This document shows positions 11,085-21,300 of a stretch of 64,000 nucleotides of DNA, in pieces. Numbering within the stretch: the stretch's first letter is position 1; each line of letters opens with the position of its first letter. Position numbers and translations under genes: made by a program. Source of the DNA: Orobanche coerulescens (Eukaryota > Streptophyta > Magnoliopsida > Lamiales > Orobanchaceae); contig CM065809.1 in NCBI GenBank assembly GCA_033398695.1, forward strand, positions 172,660,501 to 172,724,500. Direction: 5' to 3'. The notes under the pieces were generated by a model. The model saw nothing but the letters and a program-made list of their open reading frames with translations. It was not told where the DNA came from and did not search any database.

Positions 11085-12606
11085 CCTCTGGTAGAAGTTT
11101 AGAGAGCGGCGTAAGGACCTCCATATGGTGTTCATAGATCTAGAGAAAGCTTATGATAGCATTCCGCGCGATGTTATTTGGAGGAGCCTAGTAGAGAGGA
11201 GGGTGTCGTTGCAGTTCGTTAGGGCGATCCAAGACATGTATTCCCAAGCTAGGACGTGCGTTAGGACCCCAGCTGGTGACACCCAGTATTTTCCGGTTGA
11301 GATAGGGCTACACCAGGGGTCGGCGCTAAGCCCTCTTCTCTTCGCTCTGATCCTTGACGTCATTTCGCGGGGGATTCAAGATGGCGTCCCATGGTGCATG
11401 CTTTTTGCTGACGACATTGTGTTAGTGGCGGAGTCGAGGAGGGAGGTGAACTCGAAGTTGGAGCTTTGGAGGTCTAAGTTAGAATCACAGGGCTTGCGTG
11501 TGAGCGGTCTAAGACAGAGTATCTCCTGTAACTTTAGTGGTGAGGCCAACGAGGAAGATGTAGAGGTTATCATTGCGGATCGATCGTTCCGTACGGATAA
11601 GTTCAAGTATTTGGGTTCGATCATTCGAAGGAAGGTGAGTGTGAAGATGATGTCACGCATCGCATCAAGGCGGGGTGGCTAAGGTGGAGAGCAATGACAG
11701 GGGTTACGTGCGACAAGAAAGTCCCTCTAAAGTCAAGGGTAAATTCTATAGAGTGGCAATCCGACCTGCAATGTTGTATGGCTCAATGTTGGGCGATGAA
11801 GAAGTCGCTTGAGAGCAAGTTGGAAGCGTGAAATGAGAATGTTATTTGGTCGTGTGGTCGCACAATGTTAGATAGAATCTCGAACGGGTCTTCGTGCAAG
11901 CGCTAGAAGTGGCGCTATTTCAAATGAAAGTTAGGGAAGGGAGATTGAGATGGTTTGGCCGAGGTCCGCAGGAGGCGGGCTTGCTCGGTGAGGAGGGTCG
12001 AGAGTTTAGTAGTTGTCGGGAGAGGAGGAGGCGGGCCAGGAGGACGTGGGAGGAGCAGCTGAGATTAGATTTGAAGGCCTTAAACCTTTCCGAGACCATG
12101 ACTGTTGATAGGTGCGCTTGGAGGCGGCAGATCAGAGTTGTGGATTCTTTAGTTGGGAGTGGTGCTGTAGTTGAGAGTCTCAGGGTTGGGTTGTCTCGGT
12201 TAGCATTGATCTAGAGCATTGCATTTTATTAATTTATTGTATATTTTATCCTATTGCCTTTTGCGTGTGGTGTATTTTCGACAGGGAGCTGTGCGCGGAG
12301 TCAACCTCTCTTCTGTTTGAGCAGCGTTCATCGGGAGTGAAGTAGCCAAATTCCTCTTAGGTAAGTCCCATGTGAATTAAGCCATGGGCTCAGGTATGAT
12401 AATGTAATGAGTTTTTTTTTTTTTCGTAGCATTTGCTTCACATTGTATTTTTTACTCAATATGTTGTTGTGCACTGTTCGAGGTCTTCACTTGAATACCT
12501 CCCTACCGTAATAGGTAGGGGCATGGTCTGCGTACATCTTACCCTCCCCAGACTCTGCTCTGAGCGGGATATACTGGGTATGTTTGGTTTGGTTTGGTTT
12601 GGTTTC
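11085..12606 (+). mobile_element. RTE-type LINE, 5'-truncated
   Basis: Carries the RT and C-terminal part of an RTE ORF, a 3' UTR with the plant RTE hallmark 'tctgcgtacatcttaccctc', and a terminal (GGTTT)n simple-repeat tail at about 12582-12606. The 5' end is truncated inside the RT fingers region. Sequence like TACACGACACGA lies near both sides (11033 and 12613), but the exact target duplication is not clear. Confidence 0.8.
11095..12212 (+). pseudogene. RTE LINE reverse transcriptase, frameshifted fragment
   Basis: An open stretch begins with KFRERRKDLHMVFIDLEKAY and includes the RT motifs HQGSALSPLLF and FADDIVL (catalytic FADD at about 11404-11415). The frame breaks near 11665, where HRIKAGW-type sequence shifts frame. 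A last piece (11894-12212) has GRLRWFGRGPQEA and a Trp/Arg-rich end typical of the RTE C-terminus. The apurinic endonuclease domain that normally precedes RT is absent. It is a dead 5'-truncated copy; there is no start codon of its own. Confidence 0.8.
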
Positions 12607-12632
12607 CTTTGGTACACGACACGACATGAGTA

Positions 12633-12724
12633 TTAAGTTACATCCTCATACGGCGCATCGCCTCGCTCGGGTTCCATACTCGGGCTAACAAGCGAGCGCC
12701 CTGGTCCAGTTCACAACTTTAAAC
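12633..12724. repeat. Repeat copy without MITE (pair of 6048-6139)
   Basis: 'aagttacatcctcatacggc ... cacaactttaaacttcaat': the same sequence as at 6048, here uninterrupted, with a single TTA at 12719-12721. Confidence 0.85.
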
Positions 12725-12735
12725 TTCAATAAATG

Positions 12736-12852
12736 ATGGATCTCCCTAAGGCTAGCCCGAGCTACAGCCCGTTCGGAGTGGAAATATTCGCCGGTGTTTT
12801 CAACGTCAAACATTTGATACCATATTGTGATGACAATTCTTATGTGACATAG
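12736..12852 (+). pseudogene. Possible end of a Ty3/gypsy polyprotein
   Basis: A 38-codon stretch ending in TAG has GVFNVKHLIPYCDD, resembling the FNV(K/A)DL-x-PY motif at the end of plant Ty3/gypsy polyproteins. Nothing else of such an element is visible nearby. The assignment rests on one short motif. Confidence 0.35.
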
Positions 12853-13312
12853 ATTTCTTGCTATTCGAGTGCGAATCACTTTTAAGAGGTGGAATGTTGA
12901 AAATCAAGCATTGTCAAACCACTACATTGGAAAAAAAAAAAAAAACTGACCTTATAATTACATCTATAAAGAAAAAGAACAAGAACAAGAACAAGCAAAA
13001 GATCGCTATAGCCCTTCAATAAGTTCAACAAAGTTGGGCTGCAACCTTGACAAGAAAACTAATGAGGTAAGCAATGGCCTCAATTGCTTGGAAAAATTGC
13101 AATTTGTGATTTTGCCATGTGATCTAAGCAATGACCATATATTTTTTGTTTTCTTTATATTTTTTTTAATTTTTTAAAAAATAAGATAGAGTAATTTACT
13201 AGACTTTTTCGTAAAAAAAATCCGTAAGCAAGCAGAAATCCAATAAAAATAATGTAAGTACTCATTTTAAAACGCAAAACTCTATGATTAGTAATTAAAT
13301 GATTATAATATA

Positions 13313-13636
13313 TCATCATCATCATCAACAGCACCTTAATCCCAACTATGTTGGGGTCGGTGACATGAAGATTATAGTGTCGTTTAATTGTCTAAAATTA
13401 GTTAACACCATAACTCATGCAAATAACAAAGTGGCAAAGTTTTACGCCGGATGCCCTTCCTGTCGCAACCTTCATATGAAGGAGAAATAGAACGAAATTC
13501 CAAAACCGTCAACATTATAGGTTTTTCCATTTATATGGAAAATATCATGAGACGGCGATGAGTTTGAGATAATTGCTATTGTCATGTCACAATACGTGAT
13601 TGATATTGTAAAATCAACACATCGCGGAACATGACT
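13313..13636 (-). mobile_element. RTE LINE 3' fragment with 18-bp target duplication
   Basis: On the minus strand it ends with 'ccgaccccaacatagttggg', 'attaaggtgctg' and a (GAT)n tail, the 3' end of plant RTE LINEs; it also has 'ggcatccggcgtaaaac'. Flanks are the 18-bp repeat TTAAATGATTATAATATA at 13295-13312 and 13637-13654. The empty site is in the sister repeat near 10629 (one mismatch). Only about 320 bp were inserted. Confidence 0.85.
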
Positions 13637-13877
13637 TTAAATGATTATAATATAATGATTTTAAAAATAGTAGATAAAAATATTTTAATATTGAATTTAT
13701 GTTCCTTCATTTTTTCTTTTTTTTTTAACCAAAACGAGTTCAGATTTTTTATAAAAAAAATACAAATACTCGTTTTTTGTTTCGGTTTCGATTACATAAA
13801 GGGACATTCTCAACTTGCACGACAAGAAATTTGCCTCCGGAATGACAGCACAACAAGTTAGAAAAAATGACTATGAC

Positions 13878-14094
13878 CCTATTCTTTTGGACTTATTTTT
13901 CATTTTGATTCGATTCGATTCGAGTTCATTTAGTTCATTGATTCGAGTTCATTCATTCGATTGATTGATTCGATTCTTCTTCTTCTTCTTCTTATTATTA
14001 TTAATAATAATCTTAATTATTATTATTGTTACTATTACTAATAATATTACTATTATCGTTGTTGTTGTTGATTACTATTATTATTATTATTTAC

Positions 14095-14125
<31 letters not shown>

Positions 14126-14220
14126 TACCCTTAATATGTATTTGATTCGATTTAGTCGATTCGCCAGATCTATTCATTTGATTCGATCGGTCAGATTCGA
14201 TTCATTCAAATTGAACAGAG
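13878..14220. mobile_element. hAT-like MITE, ~343 bp
   Basis: The ends are imperfect inverted repeats (left CTATTCTTTTGG, right CTGTTCAATTTG reading inward), with a 7-of-8 direct repeat (A/C)CTATGAC at 13870-13877 and 14221-14228, the 8-bp target size of hAT elements. The interior is simple sequence: ATTCGA repeats, (TTC)n at about 13976 and (TTA)n at about 14096. The sister copy near 10890 lacks it. The 107-codon open frame here is only microsatellite. Confidence 0.6.
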
Positions 14221-14393
14221 CCTATGACTCTTTTTTTTTTTTCTTTTTTTTCTTTTTTTCTATGAGACTATGTTTAAACCTAGAATAGATATGCACTCGT
14301 AGCAAAACAACGAGGGATTGACTACTAAAGGCTCAATTTCTCTATACAGTTTGCGGGGTTGCAATAGCCAAATATCGATTTCTCTGGACCACA

Positions 14394-14608
14394 AGGGCAG
14401 CTGAGTTGGTGGAGTATGTGAGCACGAAAATGAAAGGTCACAAATTCGATTTCCCCTGCCAACACTCTCTTGGTTGGACCTGTCACACGGGGCTTGCCTC
14501 GTGTGGTTTAACTAGTTGGTGTAGTTTGCAGGCTATTACGTTCAGCCCGAAGGTTTAATCAGTACGCAATCGAAGAGTAGTGGCCGTGGATTCACCATCA
14601 TAAAAAAA
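14394..14608 (+). mobile_element. tRNA-derived SINE (Au-like)
   Basis: Starts GGGCAGCTGAGTTGGTGGAG (A-box-like), followed by GGTCACAAATTCGATTTCCC (B-box-like), then the 'ggacctgtcacacggggctt', 'gtttgcaggctatt' and 'gaagagtagtggccg' blocks typical of plant Au-type SINEs, ending in a short A tail (14602-14608). These are about 215 bp of degenerate but recognisable sequence. Transcription would be by RNA polymerase III; activity is unlikely. Confidence 0.7.
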
Positions 14609-14704
14609 GTACATAAAACCTTGATATTGTGAAATTAATATATTTATGAACGATATTGCGAAGATATGGATAGTTTAGGATCCAGATCCGTACTGTTATT
14701 TAAA

Positions 14705-14820
14705 GGGTTAATGACGCCAAAATCCACAACCTTTCATCCGACTTTCATTTTTTCCACAACCTTTTCAAAAATCCTGTAAATCCACAACCTTTGGCACTTG
14801 TTCGATTTTTCCATAATTTC
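14705..14820 (+). repeat. MULE left terminal inverted repeat
   Basis: Nearly identical to the reverse complement of 19885-20000; I see only two or three differences over 116 bp (for example CATCCGAC versus CACCCGAC). Contains two CCACAACCTTT motifs, likely transposase-binding or promoter sequence. Confidence 0.9.
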
Positions 14821-15101
14821 AAACTCCGGCCACATTTTAAATGACGTGGCATCTTACATGTAAATTGTCTTAATTTTCTTGGCTTACCTGTCAAAGAAAC
14901 GACGTTGTTTTACAACAAAAAGAATTAAAACTAAAAGTAAAAAACAGAATATACAAAACAATGTGTCTGGAGTCGATCGCGGAAAGAGAACAGAAATAAA
15001 AAGACGGGAACGTAAGAAGGGAAAGAGGAGAAGACTCGTACCTGGTGCTGGAGTCGGTCACCATAACAGTCGTGGTGGCGGGAGCGATCGGCGTCGGGTA
15101 G

Positions 15102-15472
15102 GTAAGTTCTTTCCGCTATCGCCTCTCTTTCCTCTTTCTTCCCTCTTCTATGTTCTCTTCAGTCGATCCATGTAATTAGGGTTTTTAGACCAGTCGATGC
15201 CCAAATCCCCCGCGATAACCTTACCATCCCTTCCTCGCTACGACTAATCACCACCGATTCCTCAGGCACTTGCAGCTCTATCTCAATTATCCAAACATAC
15301 CTCAATTATCCAAACATACCTCATTTTTTTTGGCTGAATTGTTTATTATTAGGAATTTCATGAGGTTGAATTAGGAATTTGATGAGAATGTTGCTGCAAT
15401 ATTGAATTATTTGAGTTTTGTGAATTATATGGCTGCATTACTCATTATTTTTCTGGAATCTATTGTTTGCAG
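15102..15472 (+). other. Probable leader intron of the MULE transposase gene
   Basis: GTAAGT at 15102 follows AG; 'ttgtttgcag' ends at 15472. Splicing would place the transposase ATG 34 bases into the next exon. The reading frame has only non-ATG starts before 15430, so the exon probably begins at 15473. Confidence 0.5.
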
Positions 15473-15506
15473 TGGACTTGAAAAAGGCAGTCACACAGAG
15501 TTCAGT

Positions 15507-18500
15507 ATGAAATTTAAGGATATAGCTGACTATCATGAAGACATTGATTCTGATGATATGTCATGGCAAGATTCAGATGAGGGTGGTGAGGGAATTGAGA
15601 CTGATGACAGTCTTGATGATGATGAATTGGGGAGTGGGGATGAGGAATATATTGAAGCAAGACAAAACCTAAGGCAGGAGGAGCTTAGGGTAGGTGAGTT
15701 TGAGACTGAAGTTGCAGTAGATCTAGATACCGGTGGGGAACAAGATAAGGGTAGTGGTGAGATAGGAGGTGAGGGAAGTGGTGAGATAGGAGGTGAGGGT
15801 GGTTTTGGACTTGAGAGCCAAGTGAGAGAGGAGATATTGTCTGATTATGTAGATTCAGATTGTGAGGTGGACTCTCAATCAAGTGAAGATGAGTTTGAAG
15901 ACATCCGTGTAGGAAGAATTCAAAAGGTGAGGTATGATCCCAAGTGTGACCATAAGAAGTTAAAGTTATGTCTTGGGATGAGGTTTGAAAATGGGTATCA
16001 GTGTAGGGAAGCATTGAAAACATGGGCTATCTTGGAAGGACATCCTATTCATTTTAGGAGGGTATCAAAACATCGAATACAAGCCTACTGTGATGAACCA
16101 TGCCCCTGGAAGTTGTCTGGCAGTATGGTTAGGAAAGAAAATTCATTGGCAATCAGAAAACTGTATAGACCACATGAATGCCCCTTTCATATCAGTAACA
16201 AACAGGCTGACTACAAGTGGATTGGTAAACAATACATGGATACTTTTAGAGTGAGACCTTACATGACTGTGGCTGAGTTAGAACTTGATGTTAATGAGAG
16301 GTTTTCTATCAAAGTTTCTAGGGCTAGGTTACACAGAACCAAACATTATGCTATTGAGCTCTTAAGAGGGACTGTGAAACAGCATTACAAATCCCTTAGG
16401 AGCTACATTAGTGAACTGATGAGGGTAGATAGAGAGGGCAGATTTGATCTTAAAGTGGGTGATGGTACAATATTCCAGGGGTTATACATTGGTTTTAGTG
16501 CTTTGAAGAAAGGATTCATGCAAGGGTGTAGACCTATTATTGGTTTGGATGGGTGTTTTTTAAAGACTTACCTTAAGGGTCAGCTACTGTGTGCTATTGC
16601 TAAGGATGGAAACAATCAAATGTACCCGATAGCATGGGCAGTGGTTGAGGTGGAAAATGAAGAGTGTTGGACTTGGTTCATCAAGATCCTACTAGAAGAG
16701 TTAGGAATTACAGATGGGCTTGGACTTACTTTCATCAGTGATCAACAGAAGGTACAACTTATATGGAGGGTACCCGATAACATAATTTTCTTTATTTTCC
16801 ATTTGCTTATATGGCGGTCGACCGTTATGTGACTGGAATAAAAAAAATAAGCTAAACATTTTCATGCAAACCTGCAGGAACGATTTCTTGACCAATAGGT
16901 GCATCCAGAATTGAGCTTTGCTTTCTTTTTTCCGCCCTTTTTATCAAAAACAGCAACAATATTATCATAAGTGGTAGAAGTGTCTCCCTTGCAAAAGGGA
17001 AAAACAGTTTTGGTAAAACAATCTTTCAAATGATCATCTTTAGAGCACATATTGATTGGTTTCTTTCGTTGATCGACTTCCTTGAGCTCACACTTATTAT
17101 TCTTCAGCTCTACAATAGCCTTACCGACAGTACCAACCCAATTCATTTTCTCTTCACGAAAACTAGCATCTTCGCCACATTTCAAATTTACCGAATTTTT
17201 TAACTTTGCTTTCCCGAAACACGGAATCTTAAGAAATTATTTCCATCACGATTAAAAGTAATTGGCCAGTTGCTTGTACTGTGTTTCCATGATTTTGAAT
17301 CAAGAACGGTATCATCTGAACACTCGGAGAAGGTGAAGTTCTTATCACTCCTTCCACACTCTACCTCTTTCACGATTAGCTCTTTAGACACCTCGGCACT
17401 ATTTGAGGTTAAGGAAACTTTCTTACTTTCTCCAGCAGATCGAGGATTCTTTATCTTCTGGTCTTCTTGTGCTACAATGCCTACATTTACCTCTCCAATA
17501 GACTTATTGCCTGAACCCTTTTCGTTGAGCGTGAGCTTTTGAAGAATTCCATTCAAGTCGGGTCTATTAACCAATTCAGTCCGCAAAGCGGCCTCCACAT
17601 TGCTAAATTTGTTCCTTCTCAGGAATTCCAATATAACATCTACTGGACTTGAATCAGCCATGTGTAACAGACACGATTAGCAAATGCGAATGGTCAAGTA
17701 CTAGAAACACCACCCGATAACATAATTTTCTTTATTTTCCATTTGCTTATATGGTGGTCGACCGTTATGTGATATGGGCACCTTTATATGTAGTCGTACA
17801 TGTAAAACAGAATAAAACCTTATGGGGAGTTTCTGTAATTTTGAAACTTGTCCAGGTTTTTTTGGTGATAACCCTAAAATTTTGAAACTTGTCCAGTTCT
17901 TGGCAGAGGATCTGTTTAATCAGGTTATGTATTTTAGGGTTAATTACAAAAATTACCCCTGGAATTTAGCTTATTCCATTCTGTACTCTAAATGTAAATT
18001 TATGATGTCATGTTGTTTTGACTTGTGTAGGGACTCCTCAATGCAGTGAAGGCTTTAGGTCCTTTTGCAGAGCACAGGAACTGTGCCAGGCATGTTTATT
18101 GCAACTGGAAAAAGCAATTCAAAGGTGCAACACTGAAGAATATATTCTGGAAGGCTGTGATGAGTACATACCAAGAGGCTTGGGATGATACAGTTGAGGA
18201 AATGAAGGCTGAAAATAAGAAGGCTTACGACAACTTTCTTGAGAGGGACCCCGCCAGGTTTTGTAAGCCTTTCATTTCTACTCAATGTGTGAGTGATATG
18301 GTTGATAATAATGTGAGTGAGACATTCAATGGATGGATTGTTAGAGCTAGGACCAAGCATATCATTCATATGTTGGAAGACATTAGGGAGTCTATGAGGG
18401 AGAGGCAGTACAAAAAGTTGGAAATGATAAAGAAGGTCTCTGATAAAATATGTCCAAATATAAGGAAAAAGGTGGAAAAATTGAAACAAGACAGTAGGTT

Positions 18501-19196
18501 TTGCGAAGCAAGCCTAGGGATAGATGGAACATTTGAAGTGAAGAACCGGTATTCCAATGACAGATTCATAGTGACATTAAAGGGGAGAAAGTGTACTTGC
18601 AGAGTGTGGGATATCACAGGTATCCCTTGTGCCCATGGGATGTCAGTTATACAGTTCATGCGGCATGACCCTGCAGATTATGTGCATGCATGTTTTACAA
18701 TTGAAGTGTATAATAAGGCATATTCCTTTGGGTTGCAAGCTATAAACGGTGAGAGGATGTGGCCCAAAGGAATCGGCTACCCTGTACAGCCCCCTGCAAT
18801 CAGAAGAATGCCTGGAAGGCCAAAGAAAAAGAGAAGAAGAGATAAAGATGAGGTAGATCCAAGGAATCCCAATAGACTGAGAAGAACTGGAATGACAATG
18901 ACCTGTAGCAATTGTCATCAGGTTGGGCATAACAGAAAAGGGTGTAAGAATGAGGAAGTCCCAAAGCCACAGAAAGTCCCAGTAAGAGCATGCTTCAATT
19001 AAAAAAAAAAAGATGCAATTTCTCTATATTTGGATTATTATTTAAGTTCACAACTCATTATTATCTGATTAAATTTCAGGGAAAACGAGGGAGACCAAAG
19101 AAGCACACTGATTCAGTGAGACCTTCAAATACTGGAGAGAGCAGCACGACTGCTTCAACAGCACACTTAGCAACTCAAGAGAGCCACCACCATTAG
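15507..19196 (+). CDS. MuDR-family MULE transposase (three coding exons, ~770 residues)
   Basis: Exons by consensus splice sites: 15507-16751, 18031-18981 and 19080-19196; the introns begin GT and end AG, and the frame is kept across both. ATG 15507 is the first in-frame ATG after the inferred leader intron. Order: a long acidic N-terminus; a MuDR DNA-binding region (YQCREALKTWAI ... CPWKL); the DDE core with GLDGCFLK and FISDQQK split by intron 1; CARHVYCNWKKQF and SETFNGWIVRAR; a SWIM zinc finger (CTCRVWDITGIPCAHGM); a CCHC knuckle (CSNCHQVGHNRKGC); and two GRPKK AT-hook-like motifs, one supplied by exon 3. The length is normal for the family, and no stop or shift is seen in the exons. It acts in the nucleus, binding the terminal repeats and moving the element by cut-and-paste. 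Confidence 0.88.
16772..16832 (+). repeat. 61-bp direct repeat left of the captured fragment
   Basis: Identical except for one base (ATGGCGG versus ATGGTGG) to 17712-17772. The two copies bracket the antisense gene fragment inside intron 1 of the transposase gene. Confidence 0.9.
16833..17711 (-). pseudogene. Captured host-gene fragment: LisH-like N-terminus, antisense in the MULE intron
   Basis: The minus strand begins ATG 17661 with MADSSPVDVILEFLRR, followed by a LisH-like helix pattern (FSNVEAALRTEL) and PDLNGILQKLTL. The frame runs to about 17200, where a one-base shift moves it to the next frame (FGKAKLKNSVN ... KCGEDASF), continuing to about 16860. The frame then ends at a CAG/GTTTGC boundary that looks like a splice donor, so the capture seems to be genomic: 5' leader, first exon and a little intron. 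I suspect the N-terminus of a plant DYRK-type kinase or similar LisH protein, but cannot confirm the family. The frameshift makes it a pseudogene; transcription from the host gene side is not expected. It could yield antisense or small RNA against the parent gene. Confidence 0.6.
17712..17772 (+). repeat. 61-bp direct repeat right of the captured fragment
   Basis: Second copy of 16772-16832 (begins ACCCGATAACATAATTTTC). Much longer than a transposition footprint; it suggests a template switch during gap repair. Confidence 0.9.
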
Positions 19197-19689
19197 TTGT
19201 GCTGCTATTGATACCTTTGGGCAGGAAATTATGATTTTGTACTGACTAAACAGTAGTTTAACTTCTTCTTTTTGTTGTTGTTGTGATGCAAAGTAATGCG
19301 TCAATTGTTTGTTGTGTGTGTTTGTTTCAGATGTCAATTGTTTGTTTGTAAGGTGATTTGGTTTCATGGCAATAAATAGATAAGAATGTTTTCGTTAATT
19401 ATTTGCACTTATGTAATATAATCTGTTTTTCCCCATATTTCAACTGTATTTTTTTTGGGTTTTTCTTAGCTTTCAGTTTTTAGGAAGTATATTGTTTTAA
19501 GATCATGATATACTAATTGGAAAACTAACTAGTCATAAATCTAAAAAGAGGAACTCTACAAACTGATTTTTTTTTCGAAAAAACCAAAAAAAAAAAATAG
19601 AACTACATTATAAAGCCGTCCTTAAAATTGTGCAAAAAAACTAAAAATTAAAAATATTTTTCAACTTTTTAGATGCTGCTAATGGAAAA

Positions 19690-19795
19690 ATCGAATGTCA
19701 CAAAGGTTGTGGAAAAAATGAAAGAGGCATCAAAGGTTGTGGAAAAAATGAAAGGGGCATCAAAGGTTGTGTATTTTGGCGTTATTAACCCTAAG
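19690..19795 (-). repeat. Internal MULE-end-like sequence
   Basis: 'gtgtattttggcgttattaaccct' at about 19770-19793 is a diverged copy of the true right end at 19977-20000, preceded by repeated 'caaaggttgtggaaaaaatg' units of about 29 bp. It looks like a second, older terminus inside the element. Confidence 0.6.
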
Positions 19796-19884
19796 TTTAA
19801 AACCGATGCAGTTTGAATTTTCGCCGGCGACACACTCCCGGCGTCCACGTAGGATCCACGTAGGACCGAATTTGGGGCTAAATC

Positions 19885-20000
19885 GAAATTATGGAAAAAT
19901 CGAACAAGTGCCAAAGATTGTGGATTTACAGGATTTTTGAAAAGGTTGTGGAAAAAATGAAAGTCGGGTGAAAGGTTGTGGATTTTGGCGTCATTAACCC
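19885..20000 (-). repeat. MULE right terminal inverted repeat
   Basis: Reverse complement of the left repeat; ends GGCGTCATTAACCC, followed by the target duplication TTATTTAAA. Confidence 0.9.
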
Positions 20001-20009
20001 TTATTTAAA

Positions 20010-20866
20010 AGGGGGGGGGGGGTAAGGTTGCATGTACACATCGACATAAATAAAATAGAGGACTTATGTAGACACCATTTACCATTTACTTTAACTCAGT
20101 TCTATTCCTCATGTCCAATTCCAGAAGGAACCATATCCACGTCCCCCAAAATTGATCATCAGCCAGTCATCATTGGTTGTCCATCAGCCACTGATTGCCA
20201 TTTGTCGATAAATCGCCGTGTTCCAATCACCACTCAGTCGCCAATTATAAGTACATGTGTGAACTATATATAGATTTTATACTGGACATTGTAGTTCTTG
20301 CTTTGAATTAATATACTTATCGCGGCACTGTAAACAAAAATCAAATTTGAAAATATACATAGTTATTGTTGTGAATTGCATACTTATTGTGGAGTTGTTT
20401 TGCATATCCAAAAAAATATGTTAAATTAGTTGATCATAGATTTCATATTGAACAGTGCAGTCAAGATTATAAATTTCGTGCTTATTGCGACAAAGTTGAT
20501 TATATTTTTTTATTTTTATTTTTCATACTGAAAAACCATGGTAATTTGTTAATTGTAGATCTTATACTCAACACAATAAGTTACTATTGTAACAAAAAAT
20601 GTAGTTACTATTATAAATCTCATACCTATGGTGGCATATTTCATAATAAAAATTGTAGTTACTGTGCAAGTTTATACTTAGTGTCAGATTTAGTTATAAA
20701 TGGATAAAGTATAAAAACGATATTAAATATTATAAATATAAAAACAAAAATATATATATAATTATCAATATAAATCACATATTTTGGAAAGATAATTTAA
20801 TTGTATTCATATGCATAATCCATGCAGAGATGTGAGGTACGTCCATAATGAGAATCTGACTCATAT
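20010..20866. other. AT-rich spacer without a gene
   Basis: Begins with a run of 12-13 G immediately after the MULE target site (about 20011-20022). The rest is AT-rich with loosely repeated 'cttattg(t/c)g ... ttgatcatagatttcatatt' phrases. No supported ORF. Confidence 0.5.
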
Positions 20867-21300
20867 CCTACTACTCTAAAAGTATGAAGTGGCTGTTGGA
20901 CGAAAACGTGTTTCTTTTCTTTCTCCACTTAGTGAAAGCGACATTTTTGATCCTACTACTCTAAAAGTGTGAAGTGGCTGCTGGACGAAAACATGTTTCT
21001 TTTCTTTCTCCACTCGGTGAAAGCAGCATTTTTTATTTCCTACTGAAAACCCGTTCTCCTTCACCGCCTCCACCTCTCTGCTTCATGCTTCCTTCTTCCA
21101 CCAACATGTCTGCCTCATCTCCTATCCCACTACTCTAAAAGTGTGAAGTGGCTGCTGGACGAAAACATATTTCTTTTCTTTCTCCACTCGGTGAAAGCGG
21201 CATTTTTGATTTCCCTACTGAAAACCCGTTCTCCTTCACCGCCTCCACCTCTCTGCTTCACGCTTCTTTCTTCCACCAACATGTCTGCCTCATCTTCTCG
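20867..21300. repeat. Three staggered direct repeats (85 and ~175 bp)
   Basis: Copies start at 20867, 20952 and 21127 with CYACTACTCTAAAAGT and GAAGTGGCTGYTGGACG; copies 2 and 3 continue through CCGTTCTCCTTCACCGCC to 'accaacatgtctgcctcatc'. The start sequence, preceded by AT, resembles the 5' end of some plant Helitrons, and the extension could be a gene leader with an ATG at about 21281. Both are guesses. Confidence 0.6.

Larger units (their letters stand above)
13048..14310. repeat. Dispersed repeat copy 2, carrying two insertions
   Basis: Matches 10376-10965, but is interrupted by an RTE 3' fragment (13313-13636) and by a hAT-like MITE (13878-14220). After both, it resumes with 'ctatgagactatgtttaaac ...' at about 14260. 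Confidence 0.8.
14705..20000 (+). mobile_element. Complete MULE (MuDR superfamily), 5.3 kb, apparently autonomous
   Basis: 116-bp terminal inverted repeats (14705-14820 and 19885-20000, ends GGGTTAATGACGCC) are flanked by a perfect 9-bp direct repeat TTATTTAAA at 14696-14704 and 20001-20009, the MULE target size. It encodes a spliced MuDR-type transposase on the plus strand. An antisense host-gene fragment sits in intron 1. All hallmarks of an autonomous element are present. Confidence 0.92.

Noticed and set aside
13965..14288. 107-codon ORF with hydrophobic runs
   Set aside because: Made of (TTC)n and (TTA)n microsatellite inside a MITE; not a membrane protein.
14394..14608. tRNA gene from A- and B-box-like sequence
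   Set aside because: No cloverleaf can be drawn and the body matches a SINE layout with an A tail.
15685..16023. 112-codon minus-strand ORF
   Set aside because: Shadow of the acidic N-terminus of the MULE transposase on the other strand.
20010..20024. G run next to the MULE target site as a G-quadruplex or telomere-like signal
   Set aside because: A single homopolymer without telomere repeats; may be a sequencing-length artefact.
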